Shown here in pieces: positions 47,248 to 54,531 of a stretch of 64,000 nucleotides of DNA. The notes under the pieces were generated by a model. That model was not told the origin of the DNA. It worked only from the letters and a program-made list of their open reading frames with translations, and did not search any database. The DNA is from Lichenicola cladoniae (GTDB lineage Bacteria; Pseudomonadota; Alphaproteobacteria; Acetobacterales; Acetobacteraceae). The first letter of the stretch is position 1, and each line of letters begins with the position of its first letter. The position numbers and the translations under genes are program-made. The stretch is taken from assembly GCF_013201075.1 (NCBI RefSeq), contig NZ_CP053708.1:2857501-2921500 (forward strand). The letters run 5' to 3'.

Positions 47248-48477
47248 TCAGCAGCCCATCTCGCGGCGTTGCTCGACGATGCGCCAGTCGGCTTCCTTGT
47301 AGACATCCTCGAAGATCTCGCTGGTGTCCGGCTTGGATTGTCCGAGCGTGCCGACCGCCTCGCCGGATTTCGCCGCTGCACGCACTGCCTGCCGCACCGC
47401 CGCCTCGAGCTCCTCGTGCTGTGCGTCCGACCAATCGCCGAGCCCGATCAGGTGCGTCTTCAGCCGGTCGACCGGATCGCCCAGCGGCCAGTGCGCAGCC
47501 TCGTCCGCCGGGCGATACCGGGTGGGATCATCACTCGTGGAATGGCCCGCCACGCGGTATGTGAAGAACTCGATCAATGTCGCGCCGCCATTGCTCCGCG
47601 CCCGGTCGGCCGCCCAACGCGTTGCGGCGTGCACGGCCAGGAAGTCGTTCCCATCGACCCGCAGCCCGGGCAGGCCATATCCGATCGCCCGTGCCGCGAA
47701 CGTCGTTTCGTTACCCCCGGCAATGCCCTGGAACGACGAGATCGCCCACTGGTTATTGGTCACGCACAGAATGACCGGTGCACGATAGACCGAGGCGAAT
47801 GTCAGCGCCTCATGGAAGTCGCCCTCCGCCGTTGTACCCTCACCGATAAACGAGATCGCGATCTTGTGGTCGCCCTTGTAGGCCGACGCCATCGCCCAGC
47901 CCACCGCATGGCCGAAACGGCTGCCGACATTGCCGGACAGCGAATAGAACCCGTATTTCCGTGCCGAGTACAGGATAGGCAGCTGCCTGCCTTTCAACGG
48001 GTCGTCGGCGTTCGAAAAGATCTGGTTGATCAGGTCGAGCAGGGGATAGTCCCGCGCCATGAGGTAGCTGACCATTCGATATGTCGGGAAGCACATGTCG
48101 TCCCGACCCAGCACCATCGATGTCGCGGCGCCGACAGCCTCCTCGCCGGTCGACGTCATGTAGAACGACGACTTTCCCTGCCGGTGCGACTGGAACATTC
48201 GCGAATCGAATGCACGGGTCAGCATCATTGCCCGGAGGCCGCGCAGCAGCTCGGAAGGACTCAGCCCTGGATCCCACGGACCCACCGCGCCGCCTTCGTC
48301 ATCCAGCACCCGCACCAGGCCATACGGCATGTCCCGCAGATCGGGTTCTGCCGCGAGCACGTCAGGGCGCCGCGTCGAGCCCGCGGGCGGAACAACGATG
48401 TGGCTGAAGTCGGGACTGTCGCCAGGCCTGACCGCAGGAACCGGGACGTGAAACCTGAGCGGGGGCCAGTTGGACAT
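47248..48477 (-). CDS. bkdA1: Branched-chain 2-oxoacid dehydrogenase E1 alpha
   Basis: 409 residues. The thiamine-diphosphate motif is present: ISFIGEGTTAEGDFHEALTF running to CVTNNQWAIS (GDG-type start to NN end). The active-site loop is YRVAGHSTSDDPTRYRP. The N-terminal extension of about 60 residues is typical for bacterial BkdA1. First gene of an eight-gene minus-strand operon; the promoter lies in the 145 bp shared with the divergent lrp gene. Confidence 0.95.
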   Translation of the reverse strand: MSNWPPLRFHVPVPAVRPGDSPDFSHIVVPPAGSTRRPDVLAAEPDLRDMPYGLVRVLDDEGGAVGPWDPGLSPSELLRGLRAMMLTRAFDSRMFQSHRQGKSSFYMTSTGEEAVGAATSMVLGRDDMCFPTYRMVSYLMARDYPLLDLINQIFSNADDPLKGRQLPILYSARKYGFYSLSGNVGSRFGHAVGWAMASAYKGDHKIAISFIGEGTTAEGDFHEALTFASVYRAPVILCVTNNQWAISSFQGIAGGNETTFAARAIGYGLPGLRVDGNDFLAVHAATRWAADRARSNGGATLIEFFTYRVAGHSTSDDPTRYRPADEAAHWPLGDPVDRLKTHLIGLGDWSDAQHEELEAAVRQAVRAAAKSGEAVGTLGQSKPDTSEIFEDVYKEADWRIVEQRREMGC

Positions 48478-48622
48478 GCCGGAGTGATCCCTGGAGGCAA
48501 GACAGCTTCCGATCCGGACTCTCGCACCGATTACCCTATCGAGGAATTGCTTTTAACGGCGCCGCGCGGCAGACCAGCGCAATAGAAAGCGCGAAAAGCG
48601 CTCTGAAGGAGGAGGATATTGC
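48478..48622. promoter_or_regulatory. Divergent promoter region of the leucine operon and its Lrp-type regulator
   Basis: The 145-bp gap between two divergent genes contains AGCGC...GCGCGAAAAGCGCT repeats near 48573-48603 that could serve the Lrp-type protein. No exact consensus can be claimed. Confidence 0.4.
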
Positions 48623-49075
48623 ATGGACGAGCTCGACCTCAGAATTCTTCGGCTGCTACAGGAGCTCCCGGGCATCTCCGCGGCCGACTTGGCGCAGAAG
48701 GTCGGGCTGTCGCACACGCCGTGCTGGCGCCGGGTGAAACAGCTCGAGGCCAGCGGCGCGATCCTGGAGCGTGCGGTCATCCTGAACCCGCGGGTCATGG
48801 GGCTCGACATCACCGTCTTTGCCAATGTCAGGCTCAAGGTGCACGACGAGGAAACCCTGGTGGCGCTGGAGCAGGCGGCACACGACCGGGGAGAGATCGT
48901 CGATTGCTTCTCGATGAGTGGAGAAAGCGACTACATCCTGCGTATCGTCGTCCCGAGCATCGAAAGCTACGAGCAGTTCCTCAAGAAGGTACTGCTGCAC
49001 TTCCCGGGAGTGGCATCGGTCAGTTCGCATTTTGCTTTGAAATGCGTCAAGAAGACAACGAAACTTCCCATCTAG
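48623..49075 (+). CDS. Lrp/AsnC-family regulator (BkdR-like)
   Basis: 150 residues. Winged HTH (LDLRILRLLQELPGISAADL, LAQKVGLSHTPCWRRVKQLE) then the RAM/ACT-like ligand domain (ETLVALEQAAHDRGEIVDCF, YEQFLKKVLLHFPGVASVSS). AGGAGG precedes the ATG. Divergent from bkdA1; in Pseudomonas and others a Lrp-type BkdR activates this operon in response to branched-chain amino acids, and the same is likely here. Confidence 0.93.
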   Translation: MDELDLRILRLLQELPGISAADLAQKVGLSHTPCWRRVKQLEASGAILERAVILNPRVMGLDITVFANVRLKVHDEETLVALEQAAHDRGEIVDCFSMSGESDYILRIVVPSIESYEQFLKKVLLHFPGVASVSSHFALKCVKKTTKLPI

Positions 49076-49129
49076 CATTGGCCGCATGTATGCTTGTTGT
49101 TGCCGGCGTTGATCCTGATCCCAGGTTTG

Positions 49130-50248
49130 CTAGCCTGGCTGGGCACCCGCGAGATCGCGCAGATCGGCGGCGAGCGCTTGCACGTTTCGCATTTCCGCGT
49201 CCCAGGCAAACATGAAACGGGCCCCGCCGCCGATGAAGGTGTAGAACCGCCAGCCGCGGGCTCGCATCGCATCGACCAGTTCCGGCGCCAGCCTGAGAAA
49301 CACGCTGTTGGCCTGAACCGGGAACATCAGTACCACCCCGGGCAGGTCCGCGATCTCGGCCGCGAAATACTGCGAGCAGGCATTGCCATGCTGGGCATTG
49401 CGTAACCAGGCGCCGGTCTCCAACATCCGGACCCAGGGTGCGGACAGGAACCGCATCTTGGAGGCAAGTTGGCCGGCCTGCTTGCAGCGATAATCGAAAT
49501 CCTGCGCCAGCGACCGATTGAAGAAAATGATGGCCTCGCCGACTGCCATTCCATTCTTCGTGCCACCAAAGCACAGCACGTCGATGCCGGCGCGCCAGGT
49601 GATGTCCGCCGGGCTGCACCCCAGCGATGCGCAGGCATTGGCGAAGCGTGCGCCGTCCATATGCAGGTTGAGGCCGAGATCGCGGCATGTCGCCGAAATA
49701 GCCTGCAACTCCTCGATGCTGTAGATCTGCCCGGTCTCGGTGGGCTGGCTGATCGTCACCACGCGCGGCTTCGGGAAATGGATGTCCTTGCGGTTCGACG
49801 CGATCCTGGCGATCGCCGCCGGGGTCAGCTTGCCGTCCTCGCTCGGCGCTGCCAACAGCTTGGAGCCGTTCGAAAAGAACTCCGGCGCGCCGCACTCGTC
49901 GGTCTCGACATGGGCCACGTCTGAACAGATGACCCCGTGATAGGACTGGCACAGGGCAGCGAGTGCGAGCGAGTTCGCCGCGGTGCCGTTGAAGGCAAAA
50001 AAGACCTCGCAATCGGTCTTGAACAGGTCCCGGAAGGCATCCGCTGCCCTGGCCGTCCAGCTGTCGTCGCCATAGGCCGGCTCGTGCCCGACATTGGCAG
50101 TAGCCATGGCCTCCCACGCCTCGGGGCACATCCCGGCATAATTGTCGCTGGCAAATTGTTGGGCGATGTCGACCATCTTATCCATGACGAGCTTTTCGTT
50201 TGCCGCGCCCGGAGGGTCAAGGGGCTCCGCACACACGTCGGATGTCAC
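49130..50248 (-). CDS. ltaE: Low-specificity threonine aldolase-type PLP enzyme
   Basis: 372 residues, fold-type I. QQFASDNYAGMCPEAWEAM, the substrate region HGVICSDVAHVETDECGAPE, and the PLP lysine in DVLCFGGTKNGMAVGEAIIF. It cleaves beta-hydroxy-alpha-amino acids (threonine, allo-threonine, phenylserine) to glycine and an aldehyde; stereochemistry cannot be read. The GTG at 50248 overlaps the previous stop (ATGTGA); an ATG at 50185 is an alternative. It is the last gene of the TonB-dgcN operon. Confidence 0.92.
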   Translation of the reverse strand: MTSDVCAEPLDPPGAANEKLVMDKMVDIAQQFASDNYAGMCPEAWEAMATANVGHEPAYGDDSWTARAADAFRDLFKTDCEVFFAFNGTAANSLALAALCQSYHGVICSDVAHVETDECGAPEFFSNGSKLLAAPSEDGKLTPAAIARIASNRKDIHFPKPRVVTISQPTETGQIYSIEELQAISATCRDLGLNLHMDGARFANACASLGCSPADITWRAGIDVLCFGGTKNGMAVGEAIIFFNRSLAQDFDYRCKQAGQLASKMRFLSAPWVRMLETGAWLRNAQHGNACSQYFAAEIADLPGVVLMFPVQANSVFLRLAPELVDAMRARGWRFYTFIGGGARFMFAWDAEMRNVQALAADLRDLAGAQPG

Positions 50249-50481
50249 ATTATTCGGCAGATCAGCTCGCTGATGCCGACGTGACGCGAGAAACGTGCAG
50301 CCAGAGCCGCCGCATCCAGGACGCAGCTCTCCGGGATCTCGAACACCGCCGACATGTGGCGCGTATCCGGGTCCGTGTCGCAGGGCCTCACGCTGATCCG
50401 GCGCAGGATCAGGCTGAGCCGCCCGGCGTCGGTCAGGATGCGCAGCAGGCTGTGCGAGTCATGCGACACATGCGCCCGCAT
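50245..50481 (-). CDS. Small ACT-like protein (78 aa)
   Basis: The product (MRAHVSHDSHSLLRILTDAG, RLSLILRRISVRPC, AALAARFSRHVGISELICRI) has the beta-alpha-beta rhythm of an IlvH/IlvM-type ACT domain, a fold that binds amino acids to regulate enzymes. The frame is open to 50586, but ATG 50481 gives the clean domain. Coupled to the threonine aldolase gene by overlapping stop and start. Role inferred: a regulatory subunit or amino-acid sensor. Confidence 0.55.
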   Translation of the reverse strand: MRAHVSHDSHSLLRILTDAGRLSLILRRISVRPCDTDPDTRHMSAVFEIPESCVLDAAALAARFSRHVGISELICRIM

Positions 50482-50542
50482 CGCGACAAGACGCCGCCGG
50501 GCCGGCGCCCGATCCTCGGCCGGATCATGCGCCCTAGCCACC

Positions 50543-51847
50543 TCAACCGGCCGTCCGGCGCGCGGCGTTGCGCATTGCCAACCCAAAGAACAGCGCCGAC
50601 ACCAGCATCGCGGGAGCCGAGATCGCGGCGATCGCCAGGCCGAGCCGATCCTCGCCGCCGAGCAGCCGGCTGACCACCGCCACCGCCGCCGGCGCCGTGG
50701 CGGTTCCGAACAGCGCCACGATCAGCACATAGACGCCGATGCCGAGGCCTCGGATCTCGTTCGGGATGTTGAGGGTGAAGGCCACGACCCCGATGGTCTG
50801 GATCATCCCGCCGCAGAACAGCGACAGCCCGAGCAGCAGCGCGAACACCGGCACGGTCGGCGCCAGGCCGAACAGCGCCAGCGGCACGCTCGCCAGCGCC
50901 GCGACCAGCGCTGGCAATAGCACGCCGCCCGATCCCAGCCGGCGCCGCCCGAGCTCGGCCAGCCTGCCGCCTGCGAGCGCGCCGAGGATGCCGCCCGCCA
51001 GCGTGATGCCGCTCAGCCAGCCCGCGAACTGTCCCGGGGTCTGGCCGAACCGGCGGATCAGCAGCGGCGCCGCCCAGACCATGGTCGCCTGCAAGGCGAT
51101 CACGCTGAACAGCATGGCGGCGATCAGCGGGCCGATGAAACGCCGGTATGACCACAGCTCCAGCAGCGCCTCACGGCCGGAAACCCGTGTCGCGTCACGC
51201 TCATGGCGCACCGGCTCGTCCATCGTGAGCAGCAGCGGGGCCAATACAAGGCACAGGACGCCGGCGCCAAGATATTCGACCCGCCAGGGCGACAGGCCGT
51301 GGAAAGCCTCCGGGGCCCAGGCGACCAGCCGGGTGAGCCGATCGAACACCAGACCGCCAGCGAGGATTCCGAACGCCTGGCCGCAGGCCTGGCCGGTCGC
51401 GAACAGGCTGGTCGCCACAGTGCGCTGTGCTGGCGCGAAAAGGTCAGCGATTAGAGAGATTGAGGCTGGCAGCACCAATGCCGTCACTACCCCAAGCAGT
51501 AGGCGCCAGACGACCAGCATTTCGACGCCATGCGCCAGCGCGGTTGCCGCCATTGCCACGGCCCAGACCAGCATTCCCGCCAGGAGCAGGCGCGTCCGCG
51601 TCCGGCTGTCGATCAGCCGGCCCAGCGGCATCGCACTCAGGCCATAGCCGATGCCATAGACCGTCCCTTGCAGGAACCCGATCTGAATATCGCTGAGCGC
51701 CAGCTCCCGCTTCATCGGCTCGACCAGAAGCGACGTCATGGTGATGTCCATCGACGTGACGAAGGCGAGCAATGCCAGCACCAGGAGGGCGAGATGTGCC
51801 GTCCGCCAGCCTGGGAAGGCCGACGGCGCGTTGTCCACCTGCGTCAA
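50543..51847 (-). CDS. MFS transporter
   Basis: 434 residues with 12 hydrophobic segments. The loop 2-3 region PLGRLIDSRTRTRLLLAGML and VVWRLLLGVVTALVLPASIS are MFS landmarks. Substrate unknown; operon membership suggests an amino acid, dipeptide or related compound. The TTG at 51847 overlaps the stop of the hydrolase gene (TTGA), indicating translational coupling. Confidence 0.9.
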   Translation of the reverse strand: MTQVDNAPSAFPGWRTAHLALLVLALLAFVTSMDITMTSLLVEPMKRELALSDIQIGFLQGTVYGIGYGLSAMPLGRLIDSRTRTRLLLAGMLVWAVAMAATALAHGVEMLVVWRLLLGVVTALVLPASISLIADLFAPAQRTVATSLFATGQACGQAFGILAGGLVFDRLTRLVAWAPEAFHGLSPWRVEYLGAGVLCLVLAPLLLTMDEPVRHERDATRVSGREALLELWSYRRFIGPLIAAMLFSVIALQATMVWAAPLLIRRFGQTPGQFAGWLSGITLAGGILGALAGGRLAELGRRRLGSGGVLLPALVAALASVPLALFGLAPTVPVFALLLGLSLFCGGMIQTIGVVAFTLNIPNEIRGLGIGVYVLIVALFGTATAPAAVAVVSRLLGGEDRLGLAIAAISAPAMLVSALFFGLAMRNAARRTAG

Positions 51848-53406
51848 GTCGTACGATCGAAGGCAAGGCGGCGCGTGCGTCCGGTGCTCAGGCTGAACCC
51901 ATCTGCGGTAACTTCCAGCGTGAATACCAGCGGTAACGCCCCGGTGGCGCGTGCCTGCCAGAGTACCGGACCCAGCCGGGTCAGCGCATAGGACAGGCCA
52001 CCAAGCTCGCCGGTCATACGCAGCAACGTCTCGCCGGCGGCGTCGGTTCCGATCGTGGCGGTCATGGCGACGGATGGATTCTCATAACGGCCGGTCAGCT
52101 CCGCGCCGGTGTGGTCTTCCGGCGGGTCGAGCCGGTCCAGCCGGTCGACGTTGCCGAACTCGCTCGCCTCGAGAGCCACGATCGCATCGCCCTGATGCAC
52201 CGGCCGGACCCGCAGGTCGCTCGGCAGGATCGCTACCGACAGGCTACCATCCGGCTGGCGCCGCGTCGGCAACGTCGTCCCGCTGATCGCAAGCGCCTGG
52301 CGACCTTCGTGATCGACCATCGACAATACCCGCCCGGTGGTCGCCGAGTGGAACGTGGCAACTGTGGCCGGTCCCGGGGCCGGCTCGGCTACCGGCGGCA
52401 ATTCCGGAATGCAAGCGTCGATGATGGCGTCGACCAGGCCGTAAAGATCGAGACCGCTACGGCCGTTGCTCATGATGATCAGGTCGAGCTCGTGGTCCAG
52501 CACCTTGAGCATCTGGCTACAACCGCCGACCACACCGCCTGCATGATGGAGCGTCCGCAATCCGCGATGCGTGTCCATGAACAGGCCGAGCCCGTAACCG
52601 TGCGTGGTGAGCGGCGTGCGCATCGCGGCCCAGCTCTCCGCTGTTCCGACCACGGGGCGGCTCATATGCGCCAGCCACAGCAGCATATCGTCGACCGTGG
52701 AAACCAGGCCGCCCATGCCGCCAATCGGCACTCCGAAGATGCCGCGGTTCCACCCTCCTTGCGGGGTTGGCACGTGCAGCGTCGCACTGTTCGCCAGCAG
52801 GTCAGTATCGAGGGCGCGCATCGTCGTGTCGTGCATGCCGGTCGGCCGCAGGATCCGCTCGGTCAGGAAGTCCGCAAAACTCCGGCCGCTCAGGCGCTCG
52901 ACGATCTCGCCCAGCAGGACATAGCTGCCGTTATTGTAGCTCCACGTGCTTCCGGGCGGGGCGTCGACATCGTCGATCGCGATCTGCCGGTTGAACAGCA
53001 TGTCCGGTGCGGCGGACAGCCCGGGCCCCGACGCATGCAGAATCAGATCGAACGCGTCGCGCATCCCGCTGGTGTGCGCCATCAACTGGCGCACCGTCAT
53101 CGCCTCGGCCCACTCGGGCATCTCCGGAATATGACGCCGCGGCGAGTCATCGAGCGAAAGCCTGCCCTCCTCGACCAGCAGCATCACTGCGAGCACGCAG
53201 AAATGCTTGGTCGTCGAGCCGATCCGCATCCTGATCGTCGGCGAAAGAGCGACCGGCAACTCGATGCTCGCCATTCCGAAGCCGCGGCGATAGGGCGCCA
53301 TACCAGGAAGCGATACGCCCACCGCGAAGCCCGGTGCATCGGTGCGATCGAACGGCGCGAACAGCGCGTCGAGCGCCGCCGGATCGAGGTGGGCCTGCGG
53401 CATCAT
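51844..53406 (-). CDS. D-aminopeptidase-like serine hydrolase (penicillin-recognising enzyme family)
   Basis: 520 residues, the same length as the D-aminopeptidase DAP of Ochrobactrum. Catalytic elements: S64-T-T-K67 in RIGSTTKHFC, Y157-N-N in WSYNNGSY, and H288-A-G in LHHAGGVVGG. A C-terminal two-barrel region follows (about 335-520). No signal peptide, so it is cytoplasmic. DAP-type enzymes remove N-terminal D-residues from peptides, which fits the D-glutamate genes around it. AGGAG precedes the ATG. A general beta-lactamase-family esterase is the alternative. Confidence 0.85.
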   Translation of the reverse strand: MMPQAHLDPAALDALFAPFDRTDAPGFAVGVSLPGMAPYRRGFGMASIELPVALSPTIRMRIGSTTKHFCVLAVMLLVEEGRLSLDDSPRRHIPEMPEWAEAMTVRQLMAHTSGMRDAFDLILHASGPGLSAAPDMLFNRQIAIDDVDAPPGSTWSYNNGSYVLLGEIVERLSGRSFADFLTERILRPTGMHDTTMRALDTDLLANSATLHVPTPQGGWNRGIFGVPIGGMGGLVSTVDDMLLWLAHMSRPVVGTAESWAAMRTPLTTHGYGLGLFMDTHRGLRTLHHAGGVVGGCSQMLKVLDHELDLIIMSNGRSGLDLYGLVDAIIDACIPELPPVAEPAPGPATVATFHSATTGRVLSMVDHEGRQALAISGTTLPTRRQPDGSLSVAILPSDLRVRPVHQGDAIVALEASEFGNVDRLDRLDPPEDHTGAELTGRYENPSVAMTATIGTDAAGETLLRMTGELGGLSYALTRLGPVLWQARATGALPLVFTLEVTADGFSLSTGRTRRLAFDRTT

Positions 53407-53442
53407 GAAACTCCTGGATCGCGCGGCACGGACTGCGCGTCG

Positions 53443-54522
53443 TCAGTTGGCGCGCAGGCAACTGTCGACCAGCGCGTCCAGCGCCGCGCCGGGGCGCATC
53501 GGGTCGGCGGCCGGAAGACCGAGCGACCGTTCGGCTATGTCGAACGCCTGCCGCCGCTCCGCCTCGTCGAGATGGGCCGTGTTGAGGCTGATGCCGGCGC
53601 ACCGGATGGACGGGTTGGTGCGACGCCCGAGGCGCAGCGTCATGTCGATGGTGTCCTCGAGAGACGGGACCGGATAGTCCGGCAAGCCGCTCATCGTTGT
53701 CCGTCCGGGCTGGTGGCAGACCACGACGATGTCCGGCTGGCTGCCATGCAGCAGCCCAAGCGACACGGCGGCGAACGCCGGATGGAACAACGACCCCTGC
53801 CCCTCGATGATGTCCCAGTGGTCCGCCGCAGCGTCCGGACTGAGCAACTCGGCAGCGCCCGCCTCGAAATCCGCCACCACCGCGTCCATCGGAATACCGC
53901 GACCGGCAATGAGGATGCCGGTCTGGCCGGTGGCCCGGAACTCGGCGTCCACGCCACGGGCCGCAAATTCTCGCGTCAGGGACAGGGCGGTGTATTTCTT
54001 GCCGAGCGCGCAGTCGGTGCCGACCGTCAGCAACCTTCGGCCGGTGCGCCTGGCGCCGGTGGCGACCGGGATCGACGCGGGTGGCTTGCGGACGTCGATC
54101 AGCCGGCGGCCATGACGATCCGCGGCCTCGCGGAGCGCTGGCACCGACGAAAGCGGGCTGTGCATTCCGCTGATGATGTCGAGCCCGCTGGCAAGCGCCT
54201 CGACCAGGCTGTCCAGCCAGCTCGGCAGAATGACGCCGCCGTAATTAGCGACGCCGATGACCACGGCCCGGGCACCCTGGGCATAGGCCGCGGCCGGCGA
54301 CAGCCGCTTCAGACCGGTGCTCACGGTGTCCTCGGTCAGGGCGAATTCGCCGATACAAAGCTCCGGCGCCCAGTCGCGCAGACCGAATGCAGTCTTGGCG
54401 TAACCAGGCTCCCGCGTATCGCCGAGGAACAGCAGATAGGGTTTCGGCAGGTCGAGCAGGGTGGCGATCGCGGCCGGCCTGGCGGACATCATGACGGCGT
54501 CAGTTCGATGGTGCGCGTTCAC
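53443..54522 (-). CDS. dgcN: DgcN-type D-glutamate N-acetyltransferase (DUF1611 family)
   Basis: 359 residues. A P-loop-type nucleotide-binding half (RRLLTVGTDCALGKKYTALS) and conserved ATGQTGILIAGRGIPMDAVV and EGQGSLFHPAFAAVSLGLLH are diagnostic of DUF1611. The family member DgcN acetylates D-glutamate (with acetyl-CoA), and DgcA then epimerises the product to the L form. The dgcA partner is encoded 7 kb away on the other strand. The GTG at 54522 lies 9 bp after the TonB receptor stop; ATGs at 54492 are alternatives. The older annotation of the family was NAD-dependent epimerase-like. Confidence 0.88.
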   Translation of the reverse strand: MNAHHRTDAVMMSARPAAIATLLDLPKPYLLFLGDTREPGYAKTAFGLRDWAPELCIGEFALTEDTVSTGLKRLSPAAAYAQGARAVVIGVANYGGVILPSWLDSLVEALASGLDIISGMHSPLSSVPALREAADRHGRRLIDVRKPPASIPVATGARRTGRRLLTVGTDCALGKKYTALSLTREFAARGVDAEFRATGQTGILIAGRGIPMDAVVADFEAGAAELLSPDAAADHWDIIEGQGSLFHPAFAAVSLGLLHGSQPDIVVVCHQPGRTTMSGLPDYPVPSLEDTIDMTLRLGRRTNPSIRCAGISLNTAHLDEAERRQAFDIAERSLGLPAADPMRPGAALDALVDSCLRAN

Positions 54523-54531
54523 GTGCCGGTT

